Shown one piece after another: positions 52,026 to 61,587 of a stretch of DNA of 64,000 nucleotides. The stretch spans positions 1 to 64,000 of the forward strand of contig DATGQE010000031.1 in NCBI GenBank assembly GCA_035304345.1. The letters are read 5' to 3'. The notes beneath the pieces were generated by a model that searched no databases, was not told the DNA's origin, and was given only the letters and a program-made list of their open reading frames with translations. This stretch comes from IDS-8 sp035304345. GTDB lineage: Bacteria; Pseudomonadota; Gammaproteobacteria; Steroidobacterales; Woeseiaceae. Position 1 is the first letter of the stretch. Every line of letters begins with the position of its first letter. The position numbers and the translations under genes were made by a program.

Positions 52026-54755
52026 TCAGCCGGTGTTCTGCAGGCCCTGGGCGATGCCGTTGACGCTGGCGAAGAGGGCGTCGAGCAGCGAGTCGTCGCG
52101 GCAGTCGCCCGCGCGCCAGCGGGCGAGCAGGTCGACCTGCATCAGGCTCATCGGGTCGACGTACGGGTTGCGCAGCATGATCGCGCGCTGCAGCGTCGGG
52201 TCGTTCTCCAGCAGCACCTCCTGCCCCGAGTACCACAGGATCATCTCCTCCGTCAGCGCGAACTCGCGCTCGATCACGGGAAAGAACTCCTCGTGCAGCT
52301 CGCCCGCCAGCTCGGAGTAGATGCGCGCGATCGTGAGATCGGCCTTGGCGAGCGTCATCTCCGCGTCGGACAGCAGCGTGCGGAAAAAGTACCACTCGGC
52401 GTACATGCTACGTAGCGCGCCCTCGTCGAACCGCTCGCGCGCGGCGGCGAGCCCGCTGCCCAGCCCGTACCAGCCGGGCAGGATGTGCCGGCTCTGGGTC
52501 CACGCGAACACCCAGGGGATCGCGCGCAGGTCGGCCACACCGGAACGCCCGCGCCGGGATGCCGGTCGCGATCCGATGCGCATGCGCTCGATCAGGTCGA
52601 TCGGCGTCGCCTTGCGGAAGTACTCGTAAAAGCGCGGCGACTCGTAGACCAGCTCGCGGTAGCGCTGCCGGCTGACGTCCGCCACGACCTGCATCATGCC
52701 GTGCCACTCCGGAACGTCGGCACCCTGGTGCTTCGGCAGCGCCGTCGCGAGCGCGACCGCGCCGGTCGCCTGCTCCAGCGTCCTGAGCGCGATGCCCCGC
52801 AGGCCGTACTTCTCGTTGATGATCTCGCCCTGCTCGGTCACCCGGAGGTGGCCGTTCACGGTCCCGGGCGGCGCCGCCAGCACCGCGTTGTGCGTCCTGC
52901 CGCCACCGCGGCTGACCGTGCCGCCGCGGCCGTGGAAGAGCTCGAGCTCGACGCCTTCTTCCGCGACGGCCTGCGCGAGCTCCACCTGTGCCTGCTGCAG
53001 CGCCCAGCGCGCGGCCGAGAAGCCCGAGTCCTTGTTGCTGTCCGAGTAGCCGATCATCACCATCTGCCGGCCGCCGCGGCTCTCGACGTGCTCGCGGTAG
53101 ATGTCGTGGCGCAACAGGGTGCGCATGATCTCCGGGCAGTGCTTCAGGTCGTCCACGGTCTCGAACAGCGGTGCGACGTCCAGCGGCACCTCGCCCCGGC
53201 GGTTGTGCATCTCACCCCACTGCGCGAGCAGCAGCACCGACAGGATGTCGTCCGCGCCCTGCGTCATGCTGACGATGAACGGTCCGATCGCCGGTTGCCC
53301 GTACTTGCGGCGGCAGAACGAGATTGCATGGAAGACCGCGAGCGTCTTCCGCACCTTCGTGCTCGGCTCGAACGGCGCCGGTTCCTTCTGCCGGATCGCC
53401 TCGGCGATGCGCGCGAGGCGGTATTCCGGGCTTCTCGACAGCCATTGGTCGTCGCCGAGGCATTCGCCGATCACCTCGCGGTGCACCATCGCATCCTGGC
53501 GCACGTCCAGCGTGACCATGTGGAAGCCGAAAGTCTCGATGCGCCGGAGCAGCCGCCGCACGGCGAACAGCCCCGCGTGCTGCCCCTTGTTGGTCTCCAG
53601 GCTGTGCGCGATGAGCTCGATGTCGGCCTTGAGCTCGTCCGCGGATTCGTACGGGTACGCTTCGTCGTCATAGGTGGCCTGCAGCCGTTGCTGCACGAGC
53701 CGCAGGAACACGCGATACGGCATGTCGCGGTGCCGCGCCGGCACGGAGTGATACGCCTGCGTGAACACCGGCATGTACTCCTCGATCTTGCGCAAGAGCT
53801 CGGGAGCGAAGCCGATGCGGCTCGTCGACTGCGAGAGCTTGGTCGACAGCCTGCCGCACTCGCGGTAGTAGAGATCGAGGATCAGCGAGCGCTGGCGCGC
53901 CATCGTCGAGCGTATCGTTTTCGCGTTGACGTTGGGGTTGCCGTCCATGTCGCCGCCGACCCAGGAGGCGAAGCGCACGATCGTCGGGATGCGCAGCTTG
54001 CGCGCTTCCTCGCCGTACACCCGGATCGCTGCGTTCTCGAGATCCTCGTAGAACGGCGGCATGGCGCGATACAGCACGTCCGTCACGAAGAACAGCACGT
54101 GCTCCAACTCGTCGGCGACCGTCATCTGCTCCGAGGGATGCTCGTCGGTCTGCCACCCGGTCGTCATCTCCAGCTTGATGTTCTCGAGCGCGACCTTCTT
54201 CTCCTGCGCGGTCAGCGTGGGATTCAGCATGTCCACGAGCCGCGCGACGATGTTCTGCTCCTTGCGCAGGATCGTGCGCCGCGTGGGCTCCGTGGGATGC
54301 GCCGTGAACACCGGCTCGATCAGCAGGCAATCGAGCAGCTCCTGCAGCTCCCCGAGACTGACGCCCGCCGCCTTCAGCCTGACCAGCGTGTCCTCGAGGC
54401 CGCCCGGCTGGTAGTCGCCTTCCCGGCGCAGGTATTCGCGGCGCCGGCGGATGCGATGCACCTTCTCCGCCGTGTTGACCATCTGGAAGTAGGTCGAGAA
54501 CGAGCGGATGACCTCCAGCGCGAAATCGAGGTCGAGGTTGCGCACGAGATCGGCGAGCTCCTCGCCGGGCTTCTCGTTGCCTTCCCGGCGGCGGATCGAG
54601 CGCAGGCGCGCGTCCTCGACGAAATCGAACAGGCGATCGCCGCCCTGCTCCTTCAGGAGCTCGCCGACCAGCGTTCCCAGCGTGCGCACGTCGTCGCGGA
54701 GCGCCTGGTCCTTGTGCTCGAAAACGATGTCCTGCCTGCGCAGTGCCTTCTGCAT
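52026..54755 (-). CDS. ppc: Phosphoenolpyruvate carboxylase
   Basis: Refills the TCA cycle by making oxaloacetate from PEP and bicarbonate. 909 residues. Active-site blocks: VFTAHPTEPTRRTIL (His, about 150), FHMVTLDVRQD, GYSDSNKDSGFSAARWALQQAQ (Lys, about 570), FHGRGGTVSRGGGRTHNAV (Gly loop, about 605), and the C-terminal QNTG, which is invariant. The allosteric Asp/Arg residues were not checked. Start ATG 54755 follows yajQ by 15 bp, so the two may be co-transcribed. Confidence 0.97.
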   Translation of the reverse strand: MQKALRRQDIVFEHKDQALRDDVRTLGTLVGELLKEQGGDRLFDFVEDARLRSIRRREGNEKPGEELADLVRNLDLDFALEVIRSFSTYFQMVNTAEKVHRIRRRREYLRREGDYQPGGLEDTLVRLKAAGVSLGELQELLDCLLIEPVFTAHPTEPTRRTILRKEQNIVARLVDMLNPTLTAQEKKVALENIKLEMTTGWQTDEHPSEQMTVADELEHVLFFVTDVLYRAMPPFYEDLENAAIRVYGEEARKLRIPTIVRFASWVGGDMDGNPNVNAKTIRSTMARQRSLILDLYYRECGRLSTKLSQSTSRIGFAPELLRKIEEYMPVFTQAYHSVPARHRDMPYRVFLRLVQQRLQATYDDEAYPYESADELKADIELIAHSLETNKGQHAGLFAVRRLLRRIETFGFHMVTLDVRQDAMVHREVIGECLGDDQWLSRSPEYRLARIAEAIRQKEPAPFEPSTKVRKTLAVFHAISFCRRKYGQPAIGPFIVSMTQGADDILSVLLLAQWGEMHNRRGEVPLDVAPLFETVDDLKHCPEIMRTLLRHDIYREHVESRGGRQMVMIGYSDSNKDSGFSAARWALQQAQVELAQAVAEEGVELELFHGRGGTVSRGGGRTHNAVLAAPPGTVNGHLRVTEQGEIINEKYGLRGIALRTLEQATGAVALATALPKHQGADVPEWHGMMQVVADVSRQRYRELVYESPRFYEYFRKATPIDLIERMRIGSRPASRRGRSGVADLRAIPWVFAWTQSRHILPGWYGLGSGLAAARERFDEGALRSMYAEWYFFRTLLSDAEMTLAKADLTIARIYSELAGELHEEFFPVIEREFALTEEMILWYSGQEVLLENDPTLQRAIMLRNPYVDPMSLMQVDLLARWRAGDCRDDSLLDALFASVNGIAQGLQNTG

Positions 54756-54770
54756 GGAATTCCGGTGCTG

Positions 54771-55253
54771 TCAGTCGCGGAAGTTCTCGAACTGGAGCGG
54801 CATGTCGACCTTCGCCTCCCTGAGCAGCGCGATCACCGCCTGCAGGTCATCCTTTTTCTTGCCGGTCACGCGGAGCTTGTCGCCCTGGATCGCGGCCTGC
54901 ACCTTGAGCTTGCTGTTCTTGACCAGCTTGACGAGCTCCTTGGCGAGCGGCGGCTCGAGGCCCGAGCGCAGCACGATCCGCTGGCGTGCCTCGCTCGACG
55001 TGACCTCGGGCGGCTCTTCCTTGAGGCAGGCGAGATCGATGCCGCGTTTCGCCAGCTTCTGCCGCAGGATGACGAGCATTTGCTGGAGCTGGAATTCCGT
55101 CTGGCTGCGCATCGTGACGACCTGGCCTTCGAGCTCGAATTTCGAGCCGGTACCCTTGAAGTCGAAACGCGTCTCCACCTCGCGATTCGCCTGGTCGACT
55201 GCGTTGCGCGCTTCCTGCAGGTCGAATTCACTGACGACGTCGAAAGAGGGCAT
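54771..55253 (-). CDS. yajQ: YajQ family nucleotide-binding protein
   Basis: 160-residue UPF0234 family member; some relatives bind cyclic di-GMP and partner with a transcription regulator, others bind tRNA or GTP. The sequence opens PSFDVVSEFDLQEARNAVDQ and contains RFDFKGTGSKFELEG, LVKNSKLKVQAAIQGDKLRVTGKKKDDLQAVI and ends PLQFENFRD, all typical. Fits the family exactly in length. Start ATG 55253. Confidence 0.95.
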   Translation of the reverse strand: MPSFDVVSEFDLQEARNAVDQANREVETRFDFKGTGSKFELEGQVVTMRSQTEFQLQQMLVILRQKLAKRGIDLACLKEEPPEVTSSEARQRIVLRSGLEPPLAKELVKLVKNSKLKVQAAIQGDKLRVTGKKKDDLQAVIALLREAKVDMPLQFENFRD

Positions 55254-55419
55254 CGCGAAAACTCCGTTCGGGGCGGTCGTCCAGTTTAACGCAAGGGGCA
55301 GGCGAAGGCGGCGCGCGGGTGTCGTGCCGCGCGCGAATCGTGCCGTCAAGGAGAGAAATGGCGCCGGCAGTACGCGCACGCACGTGGGACACTCGCCTGC
55401 AGGTCCAGGGAAGGACGGC

Positions 55420-56754
55420 ATGTTCGGGAACACGGAACCGCGAGCAGTCCGCTCGGCTGCAATGCCCAAGGATGCGGCGCCGCGCCGCGAGATCGGCGAT
55501 GCGCTGCGGGCACTGCGCGATGCCGGGGTGCAACCGGCGCTGTTCGACACGCGAGCGGGTCCCGTCGCCGGTGGCGTGACGCTGCCGGTATCCGTGCCGG
55601 CCTGCGTCGCGGACACGAGCGGCGCTGCCTGGCGGGCGATACTCGCGTACGCCGAGGCCGGGGTGCCGGCGACCCTCGTGCTGCGCGAGCTGGGTTCCGG
55701 CGACGCCGCGATCGCCGCGCTCGAAGCGTTCGCCGGCTCGCTGCGCGACCGGCTCGGCGCCGCCGGCCTGTCCGCCACCGCGCCCGGCGTGTGCCTGCAC
55801 GCGCATGCCGTGCCGCTTCCGGCCTACCGGCTGCTGGCCTCGCGGCTGCCCGGCAACGGCCCGCGCTGGGTGCTGCTCGACGCCCTGCACATGCGGCCGC
55901 GGGCGGGCACGCGGGCGGCGCGCGAGGCCGGCCGCACCTGGCGGTTCCTGTGGCGCTGCCGGCACACGCGGTATCCGCTGCTGCCCGCCTATGCCGCCGG
56001 CGTCACCACCCCCTGCCCCCTGCTGGGCGACGAAGCCGCGGGCGCGGTTTTGCCCGCGCTCGGCCTGCAGGTACCCCCGGGCAGCGCCTGGGTGCCGCTC
56101 GTGATCTACCTGCCCGACTTCGCCGACGCGGGAGCGCGGCTCGACTGGGAGCGGCTCAGGCACGCGCTGCACGCCGCCGTCGACGGTGGCGAGGTGCTGC
56201 TCGATGCGCTCGCGTGGCCGGACGCCGCGCTCGCCCGCGACGCCGCCGCGAACCGGAGGCTCGCGATCGAGGTCCGCGGGCTCGGGGACCTGGCCGCGGC
56301 CCGCGGCGCCGACCCGTCCGCTCTCGCCACCCTGCGCTGGCTCGCCGGCGTGGTGGCGCGCGTGCGCACGCTCCTGTGGCATCGCTCGCGCGCGCTGGCG
56401 CAGGCGCGCGGCCCGTTGCCGTCGCTGGTGCGATCCGAGCCCGTGATCGGCTGGGATTGCGACCGCCGCCGCCGCCACTGGCAGGCGCGCTGGCAGAGCG
56501 CGCTCGCCACGTCCGCGGTGCGCCACCGCAACCTGCTGGTGCTCTCGCCGTACGCGATGCTGCCGGCCGAGGCCCGGCGCGCCTCCGATTACCTCGATCT
56601 CCTGCCCGCGATCGAGCAGGCGGACGCGTTCTGCTTCGCCGAGCCGCCCGCCGGCTGTTTCGGCAGCCTCGAGGACTACGTACGGTTCCATCGTCGCGCG
56701 TGGGCGGTGATGCGCCGCCGGCACGCCGCTTCGCTGGTCGCCGCCGGCGTGTGA
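55420..56754 (+). CDS. Uncharacterised protein, 444 aa
   Basis: I do not recognise this protein. The ATG at 55420 has AAGGA five bases upstream; a later ATG (55462) is possible. The residues are Ala/Arg/Leu-rich with no signal peptide, membrane segment, zinc-finger or P-loop that I can find. Notable patches: CLHAHAVPLPAYRLLASRLPG near residue 126, WRFLWRCRHTRYPLLPAYAAG near 180 followed by TTPCPLLGDEAAG, and the end RNLLVLSPYAMLPAEARRASDYLDLLPAIEQADAF then WAVMRRRHA. Codon use matches its neighbours, so it is a real gene. It lies alone between yajQ and the trp operon, followed by a large inverted-repeat element. Confidence 0.7.
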   Translation: MFGNTEPRAVRSAAMPKDAAPRREIGDALRALRDAGVQPALFDTRAGPVAGGVTLPVSVPACVADTSGAAWRAILAYAEAGVPATLVLRELGSGDAAIAALEAFAGSLRDRLGAAGLSATAPGVCLHAHAVPLPAYRLLASRLPGNGPRWVLLDALHMRPRAGTRAAREAGRTWRFLWRCRHTRYPLLPAYAAGVTTPCPLLGDEAAGAVLPALGLQVPPGSAWVPLVIYLPDFADAGARLDWERLRHALHAAVDGGEVLLDALAWPDAALARDAAANRRLAIEVRGLGDLAAARGADPSALATLRWLAGVVARVRTLLWHRSRALAQARGPLPSLVRSEPVIGWDCDRRRRHWQARWQSALATSAVRHRNLLVLSPYAMLPAEARRASDYLDLLPAIEQADAFCFAEPPAGCFGSLEDYVRFHRRAWAVMRRRHAASLVAAGV

Positions 56755-56957
56755 GCGCGCACCGCGCGCGACCGATCGTGGCAACAACTTCGACCACCGG
56801 CGGGACCGCGACCGGGGGAGGTCTTCTCGGCGCCGGACACGAGTACGTCCCTGTAGTCCTGCGGGCTCGGCGTCCCTGCCTCGCACGCCGCCGAGAGGGC
56901 CTCCCCCGGCCGCGGCCCCGCCTCCGTGGCGTGTTCGGTCGCGCGCGGCGCGTGCTC
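56753..56957. repeat. 205-bp nested inverted-repeat element
   Basis: Outer arms of 23 bp (56753-56775 and 56935-56957) match at 21 of 23 positions, and inner arms of 19 bp (56814-56832 and 56889-56907) match at 17 of 19; all mismatches allow G.U pairing on one strand. The element begins on the stop codon of the preceding gene and ends 48 bp before the trp leader. A relative lacking the middle is at 45884-45980. It has no reading frame that looks like a protein. It could be an RNA 3' structure, a non-autonomous mobile element, or a terminator. Confidence 0.75.
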
Positions 56958-57005
56958 GGCGCTTCGAGTTGACCTCGGGCCGCCCCGCGGAGATACTCGC
57001 CCGTC

Positions 57006-57068
57006 ATGAACGGTCGGCAGAAGCTCGTCTGGCGTTGGCAAACCTCACCGGAGAGGGCCGCCGGCTGA
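57006..57068 (+). CDS. trpL: trp operon leader peptide TrpL
   Basis: Twenty-residue leader MNGRQKLVWRWQTSPERAAG with two Trp codons separated by one Arg codon at positions 9 and 11. Slow reading of those codons when charged tRNA-Trp is scarce lets the antiterminator form. It lies about 30 bp before the terminator stem and 85 bp before trpE. A GGAG is present but 13 nt upstream, farther than usual. Too short to be detected by ordinary gene finders. Confidence 0.85.
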   Translation: MNGRQKLVWRWQTSPERAAG

Positions 57069-57142
57069 CGCCTTAACGATTCGCCGCCGAACAACACGAA
57101 GCCCGTCTCCGTCACCAGAACCGGAGACGGGCTTTCTTTTTT
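57049..57142 (+). terminator. trp attenuator (antiterminator and Rho-independent terminator)
   Basis: Terminator stem: AGCCCGTCTCCG (57100-57111), a 10-nt loop and CGGAGACGGGCT (57122-57133), a perfect 12-bp pairing followed by TTCTTTTTT. The same strand region 3 can instead pair with CGGAGAGGG (57049-57057) at the end of the leader peptide, giving the antiterminator with one bulged base. Region 4 repeats region 2, which is what attenuation needs. Placed between trpL and trpE. Confidence 0.9.
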
Positions 57143-57152
57143 GGGGACACGC

Positions 57153-58538
57153 TTGCACGCACCGTTCGACATCGCCGCCGATCTCGACACCCCGGTGTCG
57201 GCCTATCTCAAGCTTCGCCCGCTCCGCCCGCGGTTCCTGCTGGAGAGCGTGGAGCGCGGCGAACGGCTCGCGCGCTATTCCTTCCTGGGCTTCGGCGAGG
57301 CGCTCGACGTGCGCCTGGATGCGGCGGGCCTCGCCGTCGGCGACGAGCGCCGGCCACCGCCGGCCGACCGCGACGCGCTGCTGGGACAGTTGAGGGATGC
57401 GCTCGGGCGTGCACCACGGCCCGCCCCGGCACCGGAGGGCGTGCCTTTCGCGGGAGGGCTGGTAGGCGTCGCGGGCTACGACGTGGTGCGGCTGTTCGAG
57501 CACCTGCCGCGGCGCCCGCCCCGCCAGGCCGGCATCCCGGACGCGGCCTTCGTGGCGACCGCCTCGCTCCTGGTGTTCGATCACCTGACCCGGCGCGTCG
57601 CGCTGCTCACCGCCGGGCCGGATGCCGAGCGCACGGCCCTGCGCCGCGAGGTCGTGCGCCTGCTGCGCGGGCCCGTACCGGCGAACGGCGGCCCGCGGAC
57701 GTTCTCGGCGCCCGCCGCCTCCATGAGCGAGGCCGACTACCGCGAGCGCGTGGCCGCCTGCAAGGAGTACATCGCGGCCGGCGACATCTACCAGATTGTG
57801 CTGTCGGTGCTGTTCTCCGGGCGCGCCGACATCCCGCCGTTCGAGATCTACCGCGCGCTGCGCCTTTTGAATCCTTCCCCGTACATGTTCTGGCTGGAGC
57901 TCGGCGACCTGAAGGTGGCGGGTTCCTCGCCGGAGGCACTGGTGCGCCTGCACGGGCGGCAGGCGTCGCTGCGGCCGATCGCCGGCACGCTGCCGCGCGG
58001 CGCGACGCCCGAGGAGGACCGGCAGGCGGCAGAGCGGCTGCTCGCCGATCCCAAGGAAGCGGCGGAGCACGTCATGCTGGTCGATCTCGCGCGCAACGAT
58101 CTCGGCCGCGTCGCCGTGCCGGGCACCGTGCAGGTCGATCCGTACCGCGCCATCGAGCGCTACAGTCACGTGATGCACATCGTGAGCGGTGTGCGCGGCG
58201 AGCTCGCGCCCGCCTACGATGCCTTCGACCTGTTCGCGGCGAGCTTCCCTGCCGGCACGCTCGTGGGCGCGCCCAAGGTCCGCGCCATGGAGATCATCGA
58301 CGAGCTCGAAGGCACCGGCCGCGGCCTGTACGGCGGCACGGCCGGCTACTTCGGCCTGGGCGGCGACATGGACCAGGCGATCACCATCCGCACCATCGTC
58401 GTGAACGGCGACGAGTACGCGTTCCAGGCAGGCGCCGGCATCGTCGCCGACAGCGATCCCGCGCGGGAGTACCGCGAGGTGCTGGCGAAGAGCGCGGTGC
58501 TGGCGAGCGCGCTGGAGCTCGCGGGAGCGGGTTTGTGA
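57153..58538 (+). CDS. trpE: Anthranilate synthase component I
   Basis: Makes anthranilate from chorismate with ammonia from TrpG. 461 residues from a TTG at 57153, chosen because GGGGA sits 5 nt before it; a TTG at 57141 lies inside the T-tract of the attenuator. The feedback motif LLES-x10-S is intact (RFLLESVERGERLARYSF, about residue 30), so tryptophan inhibition is expected. Catalytic blocks: RPIAGTLPRGA, LADPKEAAEHVMLVDLARND, FPAGTLVGAPKVRAMEII and GGTAGYFGLGGDMDQAI. Shorter at the N-terminus than many TrpE. Confidence 0.95.
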   Translation: MHAPFDIAADLDTPVSAYLKLRPLRPRFLLESVERGERLARYSFLGFGEALDVRLDAAGLAVGDERRPPPADRDALLGQLRDALGRAPRPAPAPEGVPFAGGLVGVAGYDVVRLFEHLPRRPPRQAGIPDAAFVATASLLVFDHLTRRVALLTAGPDAERTALRREVVRLLRGPVPANGGPRTFSAPAASMSEADYRERVAACKEYIAAGDIYQIVLSVLFSGRADIPPFEIYRALRLLNPSPYMFWLELGDLKVAGSSPEALVRLHGRQASLRPIAGTLPRGATPEEDRQAAERLLADPKEAAEHVMLVDLARNDLGRVAVPGTVQVDPYRAIERYSHVMHIVSGVRGELAPAYDAFDLFAASFPAGTLVGAPKVRAMEIIDELEGTGRGLYGGTAGYFGLGGDMDQAITIRTIVVNGDEYAFQAGAGIVADSDPAREYREVLAKSAVLASALELAGAGL

Positions 58539-58560
58539 GGGCGTTCGCCGGAGGAGAGCC

Positions 58561-59141
58561 ATGAGCGCGGCGCGCATCCTGCTCATCGACAACTACGATT
58601 CCTTCACCTACAACCTGGTGCAGGCGTTCGCCGCGAACGGCGCCGAGGTGCTCGTCCACCGCAACGACGCGATCGGCGTGGATACGGCGCTCGGGCTCGC
58701 ACCGACGCACCTCGTGATCTCGCCGGGCCCCGGGCGCCCGGAGGACGCCGGCATCTCGCTCGCGCTGGTCGAGGCTTTCGCGGGGCGGGTCCCGGTGCTC
58801 GGCGTGTGCCTCGGCCACCAGTGCCTGGTCGCCGCGTTCGGCGGCAGCGTCGTGCGCGCCGATCGGCTGATGCACGGCAAGACGTCGCGGGTGCGCCACG
58901 ACGGGCAGACGATCTACGCCGGCATGTCCCAGCCCTTCGAGGCCGGTCGCTATCATTCGCTGGCCGCGGAACGCGGCTCCCTGCCGGCCGAGCTCGTGGT
59001 CACGGCCGAAACGGAGGAGGGGGAAATCATGGGGGTCCGTCACCGGGAGCTGCCGCTCGAAGGCGTGCAGTTCCACCCGGAAAGCGTGCTGACGCCGGAG
59101 GGCCACCGGCTGATGCAGAACTTCATGCGGATGGGCGCGAC

Positions 59142-59145
<4 letters not shown>
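58561..59145 (+). CDS. trpG: Anthranilate synthase component II (glutamine amidotransferase)
   Basis: Supplies ammonia to TrpE. 194 residues, class I amidotransferase: LLIDNYDSFTYNLVQ start, SPGPGRPEDAG, catalytic Cys in LGVCLGHQCLVAAFGG (about residue 82) and His/Glu in GVQFHPESVLTPEG. It is not fused to trpE or trpD. Stop overlaps trpD by ATGA. A role also in folate synthesis (pabA) is possible, as no separate pabA is seen. Confidence 0.94.
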
Positions 59146-60178
<1,033 letters not shown>

Positions 60179-60182
<4 letters not shown>

Positions 60183-60985
60183 GCGGCTTCCTCGAGCGCA
60201 TGGCGCGTGCGAGCCGGGACCGTGCGGCGGCGCTCCGCGCGCCGCCGGCGGCGCCGGCACGCCCCCGCGTGCCGCTGGCACTCGGGACCTTCGACGTGCT
60301 CGCCGAGATCAAGCCGCGCTCGCCCGCGCTCGGGCCGCTCGCCCCGGCAGAGGCGGATCTCGTGGGCCGGGCGCAGGCGTACGCCGCGGCGGGCGCCGCG
60401 GCGATCTCCGTGCTGACGGAGCCCACGGCGTTCGGCGGGTCGCTCGAGGTGCTCACCGCGATTGCCGACGCGCTCGACGGCGCCACGCCGGTGATGCGCA
60501 AGGACTTCATCGTCGACGTGCGGCAGGTGGACGAGGCGCGCGCCGCCGGCGCGAGCGGGGTGCTGCTGATCGCGGCGCTGACGGACGAGGCGACCCTCGA
60601 GGCGCTCCTGCAACGCGCCGCCGAGCGGGAGCTGTTCGTGCTCCTCGAGTGCTTCGACGAGCGCGACCTCGCGTCCGCGGCGCGGCTGCTGGAACGGGAG
60701 GCGCACGCCGCGCGCGCGGCCGCCGGCGAGCTCCTCGTGGGCGTCAATGCGCGCGACCTGCGCACGCTCGCCATCGATCCCGGCCGCCTGCAGGCGCTCG
60801 CGGCGCGCCTGCCGCAAGGTGCGGTCGCCGTGGCCGAGAGCGGCATCGCGACGCCGGACGATGCACGGGTGGCGGCTGCCGCGGGTTATCGTGCCGCGCT
60901 GGTCGGCACGGCGCTCATGCAGGCACGCGATCCCGCGGAGCTCGTGCGCGGCCTGCTGGGGGCCGGCAGGGAGGCGGTGTCGTGA
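60179..60985 (+). CDS. trpC: Indole-3-glycerol phosphate synthase
   Basis: Closes the indole ring from CdRP. 268-residue TIM barrel with the first strand LAEIKPRSPALGPLAP (catalytic Lys, about 44), SVLTEPTAFGGSLE, MRKDFIVD (Lys), LLECFDE, VGVNARDLRTL and AVAESGIATPDDA. Not fused to TrpF, unlike in enteric bacteria. Ends in a GTGA overlap with trpF. Confidence 0.95.
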
Positions 60986-61587
60986 GCCTGCTGGTCAAGA
61001 TCTGCGGGCTGCGCCACGCCGCGGCGGTGCACGCGGCGGTGGCCGCAGGCGCCGATGCCGTGGGTTTCGTGTTCGCCCCCTCGCCGCGCCGCGTCACGGC
61101 GCGCGAGGCGACGGTGCTCGCCCGGGAGGTGCCGGGCCACGTGCAGCGCGTGGCGGTGATGCTGCACCCGACCCCGGAGGAATGGCGCGAGGTGGAGACG
61201 ATCTTCTGCCCCGACGTGCTGCAGACGGACGCGGCCGATTTCGCGTACCTCGACGTGCCGTCCGGGGTCGCGCGCTGGCCGGTGCTGCGCGAAGGATCGC
61301 CGCTGCCGGAACCGCTGCCCGGGACGTTCGTCTACGAGGGCGCACGCAGCGGACGCGGCGAGCGCGTGGACTGGGACGGGGCGGCGGCGCTCGCGCGGCG
61401 CGGCCGCATGATCCTCGCGGGCGGGCTCGACTGCGACAACGTGGCGGAAGCCGTGCGCCGGGTGGCACCCTTCGGGGTGGACGTGTCGAGCGCCGTCGAG
61501 ACGGCGCCCGGCATCAAGGATCCCGCGCTGATCGAGGCGTTCGTGAGCGCGGCGCGCGCCGCAGAGGAGGAGGCGAGACCGGCATGA
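60982..61587 (+). CDS. trpF: Phosphoribosylanthranilate isomerase
   Basis: Amadori rearrangement of PRA to CdRP. 201-residue barrel from GTG 60982. Catalytic Cys in VKICGLRHAAAV (Cys8) and GFVFAPSPRRVTAREA; phosphate site MILAGGLDCDNVAEAV and VDVSSAVETAPGIKD with the catalytic Asp. Free-standing. Coupled to trpC and trpB on either side (GTGA and ATGA). Confidence 0.96.
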   Translation: MSLLVKICGLRHAAAVHAAVAAGADAVGFVFAPSPRRVTAREATVLAREVPGHVQRVAVMLHPTPEEWREVETIFCPDVLQTDAADFAYLDVPSGVARWPVLREGSPLPEPLPGTFVYEGARSGRGERVDWDGAAALARRGRMILAGGLDCDNVAEAVRRVAPFGVDVSSAVETAPGIKDPALIEAFVSAARAAEEEARPA

